Assembly: GCA_000697665.1 (NCBI GenBank)
Contig: KL197709.1
Location: 1-57,026 of the forward strand
Direction: 5' to 3'
Origin: Jaapia argillacea MUCL 33604
Taxonomy: Eukaryota > Basidiomycota > Agaricomycetes > Jaapiales > Jaapiaceae
Length of the DNA stretch: 57,026 nucleotides
Of this stretch, positions 1 through 11,643 are shown one piece after another. Below the pieces are notes generated by a model. It saw only the letters and a list, made by a program, of their open reading frames with translations, ran no database searches and was not told where the DNA came from. Both the position numbers and the translations under genes were made by a program. Within the stretch, counting starts at the first letter, position 1; each line of letters starts with the position of its first letter.

Positions 1-330
1 CGGGCGGCTGGGTGGCTATGCTTCTGCTTCGCAGACCAATTAGGGGTGCGTTCCTTGTCTCATGGCCTGCTTCGGTGGTCTAGGCCGCTGTCGCGGCCCC
101 CTCGAGCCTGTCGGACGTGAGAGAGAAAGGGTATATCATTCCCGTTGACATGAGAACTTTCCCATGGGAACTCCGGGGTTAATTCGGGCCGGATCCCATG
201 CCAGGTAATATAAAAGCCTAGAGTAAAGAGTCTGAAGAGATTATCGAAACAGTGCTGTCTCCCACCGGAACACCTGTTATTCTTTACTCCTTTCGACTTA
301 GTTTGATTCGCTCGCGCTTCGCGCTCGCTC
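1..330. other. Non-coding flank left of the telomeric tract
   Basis: No open frame of useful length crosses this stretch. It has a TATA-like TAATATAAAAG at about 217-227 and ends in a GC-rich run of short CGC/GCTC repeats that abuts the telomeric repeat. Its position outside a telomeric tract suggests the end of an element (LTR or LINE type) inserted into, or added onto, telomeric repeats. I see no terminal repeat or coding domain that proves this. Confidence 0.3.
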
Positions 331-360
331 CCCCCTAACCCTAACCCTAACCTAACCTAA
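331..360 (+). repeat. Telomeric repeat tract (CCCTAA)n, degenerate at its inner end
   Basis: The tract reads CCCCCTAACCCTAACCCTAA and then two shorter CCTAA units. CCCTAA on the + strand is the orientation of a left chromosome end with the interior to the right. Thirty bases is short for a functional telomere, and 330 bases lie outside it, so this is either an interstitial remnant or a telomere interrupted by an insertion. Confidence 0.85.
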
Positions 361-1690
361 TCCACCTCACTTTGGGTAAACTTATCCAAATAGGATTTGT
401 CAATAACGCACACATCCAAGTGCAGAATCGTCCGAGAAACGATGGGCGCCGCGAGCAACGAAAGGAAGTTTTTTGAAGTGGGAACAACTCGAATACAATG
501 AAATAGTTAGGCAAGTAAAAAGTAAGAAAAGTCAAATAAGTAACCTCACTTATCCCTGGCCCAACCCAGGGCGTGACAACCCTTTTTGGATTTCCCTTGC
601 CATGACCGATTTATCAACGTGCATCTCAAATCACTGGATTCACAGCACGAACCGGTAGCAGCGCTAGCCTGAGCGCTCCTGTACTCGCTTTGGTGGTTGT
701 GGGTTGCCACGATGATGAGCAACGTATATGTAGAGGTACGAGGTGCTGTTGAGCTTGATACTGGGATACAGGGTCGACCGTCGAGGCCGTGCGACGCTGC
801 GAATGGCCGTGTTGTATCCATACAACCCCTGCCACGGTCTATATTGTGTTCAATTTGTGCGGATTAAAATCAAGGGCATACTCGGCCGTCTTGCCCCAAG
901 TTTCGCTCGTCTCACCCTTCTTCTATCATATAAACAGCTGTAAAAAACAACTCCCTACTTGCAAGACCCTACTTAAAAAGTGCGACTGACTGTGTGCAGC
1001 ACCTTTCAGCTGCAATATATCGCCCGTCCAATCGGTCCAAACAACTGCGGCCTAGGAAGTGCTCCACCGGACTACCTCCGTCGACTCGGCCGGCCAATCG
1101 ACGTGCCATCGTAAGTAGCTCGCATCACCCAAGTCCTCCTTCACGTAATAGGCTCCGTCTACTCAGCCGTCCACATGCAAACCAACCATGCCGAAACCAA
1201 TAAATACAACCATATCATCTCATTCCTTTATCTCAGGAGCCAAGGTACACCACAATGACCCCTCCTCAGCTCCGATCATCGTAATGTCAAATCCTTCACT
1301 GTCATTGGCGTCGCACGACTAATCTCCGTCTCAGCGACGTGTATTGGGTTGGCGATGTTGACGTCGCCCAGCTCGCCGACGTGGCCAACAGTCATCATGC
1401 CGTCGCATGTCAACGAGTGGCGGATCCTGATACCCGTTGGTTTTGAATCATCACCCTGCATGTAGACCTCGTTCACACTTTGACCTTGTTCTGGTAGCTT
1501 CGCTTCCATGCTCGGATGCTCCATCTGAGGCCACAGAAAGCGATTCAGGGCACTTGCCCAGCCCACCTGATGACGGTGTGCATCATCCCTCCATCTTACC
1601 AGCTGTTGAGCTGACGGACACACGCTGAACGCATCAGATTATAGATTTTCGCCTGCCCCATGGTGTGCGGCCAACCAGAGCACCATCGCC
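361..1690. other. Stretch without a supported gene
   Basis: Only short ORFs on both strands. One weak candidate is a two-exon ORF starting at the ATG near 1255, with a well-formed 55-base intron (GTAATG...GTCTCAG) and ending near 1448, about 46 residues. It has no recognisable domain and I do not call it a gene. Confidence 0.4.
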
Positions 1691-2287
1691 ATGGACGATG
1701 AATCCAGTGGCAAGTTCCTCTCATCATCGGCGAGGTCATTCTGGTAATCACCTTCCCCAACAGACGACGACTCGAACCTGATCATCGATGCGGTCAGTAA
1801 CTTCACTGGTGAGCGTTCAAGCTGGCACCCGCCTCTCTGAATTTGACCCGGTCCTTCAGATAATTCGCCACCCTTGACGCCGCAACTTGAAGGCCCACTT
1901 CCATTTGCATCCTTGGAACAACTATCTGAAATCAATGCAAAATACAACCGGCTCGTTGCGGGCGACTCTCAGCTTCGCTACGTTATGATATCTGAATTTG
2001 CATTGAGGGATACATTTCAGTTGCATCAATCACAGCTTCAAGCTCTTCACAATCGCCTCAACCAGCTGAACATGGAGCAGGTCGCACTGATGAAGCAGTA
2101 CGACGAGCTCAAAGAGAATGTTGAGGATGTCCTATCGTACCACGCAACCGTCGTGGATGACCACAGAAAGTCGAAGCGCGATCGATCCTCGCTGGTAAAA
2201 GAGTGCAAGATCCTCTGCGCACGATACAAAAACGCACCACGCCTCACCTACGGCAAGCAAATTCCATTCGCTGACCACTATAATTGA
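1691..2287 (+). CDS. Small coiled-coil protein CC1 (about 162 aa)
   Basis: The model is join(1691..1706, 1764..1808, 1860..2287), using GT-AG introns of 57 and 51 bases. The N-terminus is acidic (begins MDDESN) and continues DNSPPLTPQLEGPLPF, which looks disordered. From about residue 45 the protein is predicted helical with heptad-like leucines (LHNRLNQLNMEQVALMKQYD), then a basic patch (HRKSKRDRSS). No enzymatic motif is visible. The third exon is well supported; the two short 5' exons are inferred because they restore the frame and give a start codon. The layout (disordered start, then coiled coil after an intron) recurs in CC2 (2766-3508), CC3 (45459-46296) and CC4 (48191-48886). Function unknown; the coiled coil suggests self-association or scaffolding. 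Confidence 0.55.
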
Positions 2288-2765
2288 CTTCTCCGCTCAT
2301 CCTTCTTTTGGCATAGATTTTCCCTTGATTATCGGACTGTCGCCTGCCAGTGCGTACCTTAGCGAACCCTGTAGTTAGACAGCGGTAAAGTTTGTTTTGG
2401 GAAGGGGTTAGGTTCGAATCATTTTGATGCTCATCTTTTGCATCTTGCAACATGAATGACTGGCGCTAAGGAATCGATGAAGAAGTACGAATGGTGTACC
2501 AAAATTTCGGTTGGCAGCAGCTTTCCGGAGGTAGGGCAACATCAGAGCCGTTAAAAAGACGTTCGAGCAGCAGGGACCAGCAGGTTCGCCTTTCTTTAAG
2601 AAGCGCATCTTCTATGACATTCGTACTATTGTGTAATCCTATCATGATGTCCCTTGGACTACTAGTCACTACCATCACTCCGAGGGATACGGCCCCACAT
2701 CAAACGGTTGGCAGCAACAAGCGTCTTACAATGGCCAATCTTTCTCGAGACCACCTTCAGCTTTT

Positions 2766-3508
2766 TCAACTCGTGATCAAACAATCGAGCTTGAGCGACT
2801 CACCAATCCATCTGGTCGAGATTTCACGGTCCATCTTTGCCAACTCCCTCAGAAGCAAGTTGTTGAGCCGCGTCATTTCTTCCAACCTCCTCCATAAGCC
2901 CAATTCTTTTGAACTCTGCTCATCCATGTCGCTCTCCAGTGCAATAGCTTGATCCTTTGCCAACCGAGTATCTTTCTTAGATGCCTCCAAAGACAACTGC
3001 ACCCTCTGAAACTCATCCTCTAGACCTTCGAAGCGCAGGAGCCGTTCGTTCAATCTCACTACATCCCCGTTCAACGTCCCCAACCAGACCCTCGTCAGAC
3101 CCTCATCGATCTTCAGTCTCTCGTTTTCCAACTCTAGGGACGCTTTCTCCATTTGTAGAGATGCCACCATGGCCCACAATAGGCTGTTCTCCCCGCTCAA
3201 TGTCATGATCGCCTGTAAAATGTATCAACAACTAGGTCATCAAAGTGAGCGTACGTAACTAGCCAACTCACGGAGGTGGAGCAGGCTTTGAGAAAATCTC
3301 CTTCCTCCACCGGGTCGCGATCGAAACCTCCGCTTGGCATAGGCTCTGCAAGGATTTCAGACTGACAAATCGGTGAGCACGTCGTAGGTGGGTCGCTTGG
3401 TGGAAGCAATAAGGTTCCGAGGTCGCAAGCGGAGGACACATTTCCGGTCGATTGTTTGGCATTCGGGAAGCATAACACCCCGGGCGGTCGCGTGCCATTG
3501 TAGGACAT
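2766..3508 (-). CDS. Small coiled-coil protein CC2 (about 227 aa)
   Basis: Two exons, complement(2766..3212, 3272..3508), joined in frame across a 59-base GT-AG intron. Exon 1 (79 residues, starts MSYNGTRPPG) is rich in Pro, Ser and Thr and looks disordered. Exon 2 is almost entirely helical, with long heptad runs (for example LQMEKASLELENERLK) and many Glu, Leu, Lys and Arg. No signal peptide, membrane segment or catalytic motif. The intron falls at the boundary between the disordered part and the coiled coil, as in CC3 and CC4. It is transcribed towards CC1, with about 480 bases between the two stops. Function unknown. Confidence 0.7.
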
Positions 3509-3530
3509 GTTGTAAGACTATTCAACGAGA

Positions 3531-4217
3531 TTAAAAGCGGCTGTGGAAGACGTCAGTGGAACGAATGAGCTGGACAAGAGACTTATGAAGTTGCTCTATG
3601 TTGAAGGAGGTTCCTGGACCTCCAAATATCATGGCTCCCATTATGACAACCTCTGAATCGGGTAGAGAACCGTGGATTTCCCCGGAATCTGAGATGACAC
3701 TGCCCGCGGAGCACAATGAGCGATCAAGGGACGACGCAATTCCATCAAATGTTCGATCAAGAATCCCGGGGCCAACCCTGATTACGGGGTATGAAACCTC
3801 ACGGTCGACGTATCTCCCAAGCGAACGGTGGGTATCTGAGATGCTATACCAAGAGACTCGATTTGCCTCACCCTGTTTTTTTTTGGCGTTCTGCACGTAA
3901 GTTTCATCGTTCAAACTCATTCCCTGCGTCACACGGTCTCGAGGGATTTCCACCCGATATTGACTAAATATCTCAAGGTTCAGGGGTCTTGGTGAAAAAA
4001 AGTTGTTCATGCCGCCGAAGTCCGAATTTCGGAATTTGAGACCCCAAGGGGAAACCTGAAAAGCGACGGAAACCCCACTACACAAAAATAAGCGGTCACG
4101 CACACGATGGAGAAACACTCGTCCATGGACTAGGAAAGTCGTTCTTAGTTTCGATATACGCCCCTGCAGCAAGGAATCGAACCCGAGACTGTAATGAACA
4201 CAAGGTCTGGACAACAT
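3531..4217 (-). CDS. Hypothetical protein (228 aa)
   Basis: A single uninterrupted frame of 687 bases starting MLSRPCVHYS. I do not recognise it. The N-terminal half has basic and aromatic stretches (HGRVFLHRVRDRLF). The C-terminal half has a small-residue segment, VVIMGAMIFGGPGTSF. There is no signal peptide or clear membrane span. An upstream ATG near 4295 in another frame could add an exon. The gene ends 22 bases upstream of the CC2 start on the same strand. Length is the main support, so it may be a chance frame. Confidence 0.35.
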   Translation of the reverse strand: MLSRPCVHYSLGFDSLLQGRISKLRTTFLVHGRVFLHRVRDRLFLCSGVSVAFQVSPWGLKFRNSDFGGMNNFFSPRPLNLEIFSQYRVEIPRDRVTQGMSLNDETYVQNAKKKQGEANRVSWYSISDTHRSLGRYVDREVSYPVIRVGPGILDRTFDGIASSLDRSLCSAGSVISDSGEIHGSLPDSEVVIMGAMIFGGPGTSFNIEQLHKSLVQLIRSTDVFHSRF

Positions 4218-4697
4218 AAGTCAATAACTCCGCTTTGGCCAATCAGAGGAAAAACACTTCAGTCACGAACGACTCAACGGACGCCATCATCATCCTGAAC
4301 AGCTAAAGTACGTACGAGAGTTCAAGAGAGGCGAAACAATAAAGAGAATATCACTTCACAATCAAGATGGACATTCGGGGAAAGGCAATAAAAAAGCGGT
4401 TAAAATGCAGGAGGTGGAAAAGCGATCCAGTCCAGATGCTCACAAAGGAATGTAACCACGGCCATAGAATCTGAAACCGATTCCCTGAAAAAAAAACAAT
4501 TCGGATAGCGGTTTGGAGTTCACAAGACTTACATCGAGTCAACATGGATCAAGATTCCCATGTACTGCCAGTAAAACTCCTTCTGTGTAGCAGAAGCCAT
4601 TCAAGAAGCCGTCAACAAACCTGGTTAGATCCTCCCCCAGTAACCCAGGGGGTTTCGTCGTCGTAAGAATTATCGGGATTTTCCGCCTGATAGCTTG

Positions 4698-5232
4698 CTA
4701 TCCCTCTGACGTAACCTGTCGACCAACTTCCTGCATCATCCTCACATGCACATCCCAGTTGAGGTACCCTTTGGGATTAACGTTGAGGAACAGGCCACCA
4801 CCACGAGCTAAACTCACGGTCACGCTATCGACACGAGGATCTGTGAACCACCCCAGGGCCCGTTGGGTAGTCTCGCAACGTTTCGTCACACTGATCCTCC
4901 ATAGGAACCTTGTAGCGCCAAGAGAACTTTTGAGGAAAATGAAAATTGTCGAAGAGCAACGGGTGGTCGGGGTCGTTGTGGGAGTCGACTATCTCGACGG
5001 CTGATGTGGAGAACATCCAGGGACCCAAACGGGGCCCACGGCTGACAAACTGGAACGACAATGGTGCAGAGTTACATACATATGACCTCTCGTGGCGCGT
5101 GACGAGGTAGGCTTGGAGCGCGGTCAAAGCCCCTTGGTTCCGTTTGATGTCGACAGCTGGGACAGCGCACCCAAGTAGCGGAAGCAACGCAAGCAACCGT
5201 CCAAATGGATCCCGAAGAGCAACCTCGAACAT
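4698..5232 (-). pseudogene. Unrecognised ORF with a frame break
   Basis: The 5' part starts at 5232 (MFEVALRDPFGRLL) and has a hydrophobic stretch, LLALLPLLGCAVPAV, that could be a signal peptide or anchor. It runs on to about 4870 (SAVEIVDSHNDPDHPLLFDN). The similar-looking continuation (LARGGGLFLNVNPKGYLNWD) is in another frame and ends at 4698. The shift falls beside the homopolymer-rich GGGCCCTGGGG near 4855-4865, and I found no intron that repairs it. Either the gene is broken or the assembly has an indel there. Family unknown. Confidence 0.3.
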
Positions 5233-5239
5233 TCGCGCA

Positions 5240-7059
5240 ATCCGGTGTGGATGATACTATCCCTAGCCGGAACGTAAAGGACGGACGATCTTGGTCGTCA
5301 CCCTTTCCAGGAAGCCTTCGACATAAAATTCAAGCAGATTTATCAAAAAAGAAAACAGTGGCAGAAAACGCGCACCAGATGGGCTCATTTCGTTACCACC
5401 TGGCGTCTTACTTCTACTCGAAGCTGTGTTCTAATGCGACAAACTCAACAAAGCACACAAAGGCAAAAAGGGCGTGAAGTCGACCTCTAAAGTTTGAAAT
5501 TAGCTCATCGTGAGCTCTGCGCTTCAAAGCCAAGATCGTTGTGGGATGAAGATAAGGAGCTTCGATTCTATGGGGGTCGATTGACCTCAGGCAACAGAGA
5601 CGTTCTACCAGGGATTTTATATACCCAATAGTATAGCAAGGTGTCAATGTCAAGGTCGAAAGCAACGTTGAGATAAAAAGCAAGGCTCAGCAAACCGAAA
5701 CTTTGGTAGTGGGTCTTGGGGCGAGGAAGTGTGATCATGTATGGCTCAGATACTGAGCGGAGTTTGAATAAATTCACACGATTATCCCAAGCCTCGAGAT
5801 GCTCGTTTGGACGTGGGAACCTCCTGCTGTTTCTCGTAGCTATCAAATGCCCTTTGCAGCTAAATTCAGAACGATATACCAGAGCGATTTTCTCGACTCA
5901 AGCACGTCCGTTGAAAAAATCAAAAATTATATTGATTTCGGGGATTCGGTCAAAGTGCACTTTTATATCCGCGCGCACCGGAGCGCACTCAACTCGAGGA
6001 GCGCTCAACTTTCCCAAGACTTATTTCTTGTTCAAATAACATCTCGTTTCCATCAAAGTCTCCCAAACCTCCCCAAACCTGCCCATTTCGTGCACTGAAG
6101 TCGTCCACCTTGCAGAATGGACGAACGAAAATTGCCGTAGCTTGCTATAAACGGAATTTTCACCTTTCGAAGTTCGAACAGTCACTGCGCTACAGGGAGT
6201 CCCAACTCCTCGTAGAGTCGCTCCTGGCTGAAATCTTCGCTCTTATATCCTTACTCAATCCCTAGAGTTTGACATCGACACAACCTTCACAATCGCCTCA
6301 CCGTAGGTCGGTTTGAGGGCGAGGTGATGATGGTGCACCCTGTAAGATTCCTCTTTCTTGACCGTTCACACATACCCTCATAATTCCAGAAGAGGTTCCA
6401 GCGTTGCCACGACATCTCGATCCTGGCATCTGCGTACATTCAACCGACGGATGGAGTTAGAGACGTGCGCGAGACAGGGACATAGAACGGTACAGCCAAA
6501 CAGCACCAAGTTTGGTGAGGGCTTGACTTGGTGCTGGGTGAACCGGAATCGCATATTACTGCCGTCTGCGGCATGCGGTAAGCCAAGAATTACGCCTTGG
6601 ATTTGCCTTGGGCGGCTTTGCAAACCTGCAAATCCTTTGCATCCCCAGAGTTATTTTGCAGCTTCAGTGCTTGCAAATTCAATTCGTCTGCGATGATAGG
6701 CTCCTTAGTCTTCTCAAGTCAATGTTTCGAGATTGCATCCCAGTAAACAGAATCCTTGAGGGTTCGGATATGTTCTACGGCCAGAAGTCGCATCCGAAGC
6801 GACATCGTGATTTGATCATCATTGGCGCGAAACCAGCCAATTTCCGAGTAAGCGGGCAGCCCCCGCCATGTCCGTTGATGAACCGCCGGATCCGGAGACT
6901 AAATCAACACGACTCGTGGAAAAGGCCAACAGGGTTTTGGAACTAGTTCGGCCAAGCAAAGTTAACCAAGTTAACCCCTACCCTTCTCGCTCCAATACCA
7001 CCTGGAGCTATTTTAGCACGAACCACCCCAGCAATCAACACTACGCGTACTCAAGGCAG
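5240..7059. other. Stretch without a supported gene
   Basis: Several ORFs of 80-112 residues occur in both directions (for example 6358-6696 and 6608-6946), but none shows a domain, repeat or splicing pattern I can defend. It contains one copy of a dispersed repeat at 5869-5948. Confidence 0.4.
5869..5948 (+). repeat. Dispersed repeat, copy 1
   Basis: About 80 bases beginning AGAACGATA and ending TTGATTTCGGGGATTCG, matched in the same orientation at 49870-49953 with a few substitutions and small indels. The internal block AAGCACGTCCGTTGAAAA differs by one base between copies. Neither copy sits in a convincing gene, so it is probably a fragment of an old mobile element. Confidence 0.65.
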
Positions 7060-8651
7060 ATGAAAATGCAAAGAAGGAAAACTTATACCAGTTAAGCCAC
7101 CGCAGTCCGTCGTTAGCACATCGACGATGGCTAATTTGAATCTGAAAATCCCGCAGCATGCGACCCGCTCGCCGCAATCCGCGAACCCGAGATCCGCGAC
7201 TCCATATTTCTCTGTGTCCCAGACGTCCCCTTGACATATAAGGACATGCACGAAGGCAAGGACCCGTGTCTTATATTTTCCCTTGACCAGTTAAAGCCCC
7301 TCCGACTGGTCTCCAAAACGTGGAACAGCTACCTCAGCACCGGCTTCACGTTCGCTAGCATCCACCTGGGACACAATGTGAGAACATACGAGGATGGTCC
7401 ATTCGAGGAGCCGAAATCCTTCGAGAGATGGCAACACTCCGTCCAGCACCTCTCCATCCGCCACTCCCCCGTCGATGCTTCGAGGTGGATCGTGTGGTAC
7501 CAGTGGATCAACCGGATGTTCAACCTGAAGACGCTCAGCATCGTTGGCGATAGTTTCGAAATGTCGAGAGCTCTAAATGACATACAGTTCGGCGCTTTAG
7601 GAAGACTACACTCCGTCGAACTATCGTCCAGGGGGTTGCGCGTAGACTACGGGTCGTTGAAGCAAGCCCCAGCTCTGACCAGGCTGATGATCAGGTTGAA
7701 ACCATCCATCACCATCTTCAGGGAGCTGATATACGACAAAAGCTTCTCCACGTTGCCCTTTGGACGCATCACCAAGTTGACGATCAAGGACCACGACCCG
7801 GAGATCTATTTCTCTGAGCCTGGAGTAGGCTACCAAGATCGCGCAGTTGCATCGCTCTACAGGCAAATTGGCATCGGCGAGGGAGGGCTCGATAAGCTGA
7901 CGTCGCTTCGTTTGAGACAAATTTGGGATTGGACCGCCTTCTCTCGACTCATTGAACGGTTGCCAAACCTTTTGGCGCTGGCTGTTGAGTTAGAAGAGAT
8001 CCATCTTGACTACTCTCCTGTGGTCACCTCCGCGATACCAAACCTGGAGTACTTGGAGGGGTGTCCATATTTTTGCAAAGGTATTATCGGAAATCGGTCG
8101 CTCAAGGCGATCGTCATCCCCGTCGACAACAGCTGGAGAGCAGGTCATATCGAGGATATACTTGAGCTCCTTCCGCTAGGACTTGAGTCGATCTCATACT
8201 CGACCCAGGTGAAGTGGACAATTGGTTTGAGAACGTTTAGGGCTCTATTGGACAGGTGCCGGAGCCTCACAGAAGTCGATATCGATTTCGCAGGTTTGAT
8301 GCCTCCCTCCGACTTGGTGAGAGCCATTCGAACCCTCTAGCACCAAGTCTTACCATTTTTTATAAGGAGGATTTGTTGATCGACATCTTCGACGCCCTAG
8401 TCGAATCGTGCAACAATGTCGTTGCTTTGAGATTTCACCGATTCGCACGAGAGGCAAGCCAGTCGGACCCCGCTATCTCACACGGAGTAGGCGTCCTTAT
8501 GGGTGCGATGCCGTCTCTGCAGTTGATTCAAGCACACGGGTACACTTGGAGACGTGCGGGGAATGACGTTGAAATGACCCGCGATAGATGGGTCATCAGA
8601 TGGTGGCGCCCGGTCAAGAACTACAGACATAGCTGGTATCAGTACGAGTAA
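7060..8651 (+). CDS. F-box/LRR-type protein C (about 491 aa)
   Basis: Homologue of genes A (18754-20353) and B (55265-56810). The N-terminal CDPLAAIREPEIRDSIFL aligns with their CEPLSGIVDPMICDMIFH, followed by the F-box-like LRLVSKTWNSYL and FTFASIHLG, then irregular leucine-rich repeats to the end. F-box proteins tether substrates to SCF ubiquitin ligases through Skp1; here that is inferred from the fold pattern only. The body is 7157..8316, and a 50-base intron (8317-8366) leads to 8367..8651. The conserved start region has no in-frame ATG after the stop at 7132, so I propose a 31-base first exon at 7060..7090 with a 66-base intron; that part is tentative. The first intron of A and B (before their IRVWEPF) is absent here, where coding runs through TSLRLRQIWDWTAFS. 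Confidence 0.75.
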
Positions 8652-9115
8652 CGCCGTCAGCTTAAGCCCTTTCATGTTGTAGTTCGTAGCTTTCCCGCAG
8701 TTTCCATTGGTCCCATGGAACACCACAAATCCGGGATGGAGCCGCTGCTGAAGAAAAAAGAAAAGGGCAAATATGCTCCATTTCTTGTTGCTGTCCTAGA
8801 AGACCTAAAATGAAGTTGAAAATGGGGGAAAAACAGGAAGTGAGAGGGATTGCCAATCAGTAAACCTACAGATCGCTGGTTACAGCTTTTTTCGGCTTTT
8901 TTGGACTTGTTCCGGCCCGTACCAGCCGAGAAGAGGCAAGAGACAAGGAGGGTCTTTTTATTCGCCAGACCGTCTTTCAAAGTTCAAGATTTGAGTCGGC
9001 AAGGACACGCAAGAGTACAAGTTCATGTCACGCCGCAAGATCATAATATATAAACAGTGCAAAAGTCGTTCTCATTTCTTTCGATCTCCTCGTACATATT
9101 GCTGTACAGAGCCAT
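8652..9115. other. Intergenic region between convergent genes
   Basis: Lies between the 3' ends of F-box gene C (+) and the DUF6532-like gene (-). No supported ORF. The left end of the Plavaka element should lie here or further left, but I could not find a copy of the right-end motif CACTCTTTTTGAG in either orientation. Confidence 0.4.
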
Positions 9116-11643
9116 TTACTCCGACTCGTCGTCAGATCCCTGGATAGGGCTACTTGGTATGTAGAGGGAGTCCCGCAGGTACAACGACGAGGTGTCCATC
9201 ACTACCTCCGGAGCGGCATCCTGGGGCGCTTGCACCGAACCACAGGCCTCCAAGATTCGCTTCCATCGGCTCTCACTGAGGGAATGTGCATGCTTGAGAT
9301 ACTGGTTCACGACATCTGTGTAGTTTGCGCGTGAAAACTTTTTGGGCTCGCATTGAGCACCGCTGACATATGCCTGAAATGCGCGCTCGATCTATCAAAT
9401 TCCCGTCAGCTCTGGGAAACAGTGAGCGAAGAGCGAAGCTGTTACATACTGCGGCGGCAGCCATTGCTATCGCACCTTTCGGATAGCCAAAGTCCTCTTT
9501 CGAACCTTTGGTACTCTTGAGGAAGGTGGATAAGAGGGCGATAACAAAGTCGGACTCGAAGATACCTTGGGGTCGCTGAGAGAAATCAGCTTGGGGACAA
9601 AGGGAGTGACCTGAGAACATACTACGTATTTCGGATCCTGGGGTGAAACCTTGCAGTCTATCGGTGTTGGATCCTTGAAGATCCCTGGACCATTCGGGCG
9701 AGAAGCCCATTGAGCATACTTAGCAATCTCGCTAGCATCATGGGCGTAGGGAGAGTTCGAAAAGTACTCGGCGACGATCTCGAGTGCACGTCGACCGATA
9801 AAGGATCGTTTCTCGTTGATCCGATCAATAGCCTGGGCGTGATAATTAGCACGATGAAATGGTAGCATAACATGATCAACATACCGTCTTGAACACCTTC
9901 CCATTCAATGTGATATTGAACTTCACACCAGGGAAGCATTTCGCAAAAACCTTCACCACAATAGGGACAGATTCTATGGTCATGGTGAAGAGGGTCCACG
10001 GCTTGCGGCTGGAGCCGAAACAAGCATATAACGTTGGGAGAAAAACGGATACCCAGGTGGGGAGGGTAAAATCAGGAAGCTTGGATTCATCTTGAGTTGC
10101 GACCGAAAGCTGGAGTTGTTGGAGGACGACCTCGGGTTGAATATTGGTTACTTTTACGGTGGCAGATTTTGGCGTGTTGCGTTTCGGGGTGGCAGTAGCC
10201 TTGGGTTGAGTTTTGGTTCGAGTCGTCTTTGTGACGGGCTTTGGAAGGGTTTTTGTCTCCGTCTCAGAGTCACTGTGGGAATCAATGGCGACAAGCTGGG
10301 AAACATCTGAGCGCGCAAGCCAAATGGCCATGGAAAGAAAGTCGGTGAACCTCGTTTGTTCGTTGAGGGCCCTGAAGCTTGGAGCCCTTCGGTGGTGGAG
10401 CGCCTTCGGCGTCCTCTTCTGCGAGACCTCCTAATGAGACAGAAGAGTCTTTCGACTTCTGTGCGGCCTTCTTCTTGTACGCAGCGGTGAGCCCAGATGA
10501 ATACAGTGGTTTAGCGCCCGTCTCACTGAGTTATTCGTGTTAGGGTATTTGCGTGGGAAGACAGTTCTAAACTTACGTTGTGGGCTTCTTTATGGCACCG
10601 AGAACATCTTTGCCAGCAGCGTCAACAGCAGCTCGGAGCTCCCCTTTGTTTTGGGCTTTCTTCTTCTTCTATAGTCAGATGGATCATGAGCGCTATTCGA
10701 CACTGATCTCGGTAGTCTGGTTCCTTACCACTTTTCTCGTCGTCTGGGAAGCTTCGATGTCTGCATTCGCTGGAACTTCAGCGATGGCCTCGTCATTAAC
10801 ATCCATCTTGTCTTCATCATCCACGCGAGCCTCAATTTCGTCTTGACCATCAGCAACTGCAACTGCTGGGAAGAGACTCAGACTTCAGGATGTGCGAGAG
10901 ATTGAGATGACCATACCCTCTCCATCATCATCTTCCGGATCCTGAAGGTCAGTGATATGCCTGATCGTATTCTGCTCCTCCTCCCCATCTGCTAACATCT
11001 GCTCTACACGCATCCTCGCCATGGTTGCAATTTTTTTCGCCTCCAACTCCTCCAGTTCCGCCTCGAATAGGGCCTTCCGCTTCGCATCTGCTGTAACCTC
11101 CTCGGAGGTTCTTTGAGCAGCAGGCTTATCGGGTGCACCAGGATCGACAACACGCTTGGCACGGGGGGGAAGAGGATCCCGTAGTTGGGGAGTCGTTATC
11201 GAGGTGAGTTGTGCCGGTGCTTGACCAACGTCAACAGGGTCCTGATTTGCGTTTGACTTCTTCGTAGGAGGCTTCCGTGCAATTGTGCTGGCTCCTCGGC
11301 CCCTCTTTTTCTGTTCAGCTCCAGGTATGACGATTTCGGTGTTAGTCTCTGGCAGAACAGTAGAAGCTGATGTCCCCCCTTTCCCTTTCCCCTTTGTTGC
11401 CTTTGTAGGTGTAATGGTTTCCTCTCCTGGTTGTATACCGGGTGCCGCCAGATTGATGGAAGGTCCCTTGATGGTAAGACGGGGTGTTTTCGATTTATTG
11501 TCCGGTGGTATATTTACGGTTGGCTCTGTTTCAGGGCTTGATGATCAAAGAAGAAAGTCCTTTGAAGGGGAAAACATCTTACCTCCACTCGCAACTGGCT
11601 GTGTGGTGTTCGCAAGACGAGTGGACGAACGTCGAGAGGCCAT
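9116..11643 (-). CDS. DUF6532-like accessory gene of the Plavaka element
   Basis: Multi-exon gene starting at ATG 11643 (MASRRSSTRLAN). The N-terminal half is low complexity and basic or Glu-rich: TKATKGKGKGG, a likely coiled coil around KRKALFEAELEELEAKK, and Lys/Thr/Pro runs. The C-terminal third is a folded domain whose pattern I recall as the Agaricomycete domain DUF6532: LPTWVSVFLPTLYACFG, RSFIGRRALEIVAEYF, GYPKGAIAMAAAA, then IERAFQAYVSG and SESRWKRILEAC, ending DDESE at 9117-9119. Introns near 9393-9446, 9576-9625, 9835-9893 and 10504-10575 are clear GT-AG. Around 11170-11230 I cannot join the frames cleanly. It faces away from the transposase, with starts 216 bases apart. Function unknown; the basic tail-like N-terminus would suit DNA or chromatin binding. 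Confidence 0.65.

Noticed and set aside
2405-2430. GGTTCGAATC, resembling a tRNA T-arm
   Set aside because: The flanking five bases on each side do not pair and no acceptor, D or anticodon stems can be formed around it.
4165-4190. GGGTTCGATTCC on the minus strand, resembling a T-arm
   Set aside because: Stem pairing is poor, there is no cloverleaf, and it lies inside an open coding frame.
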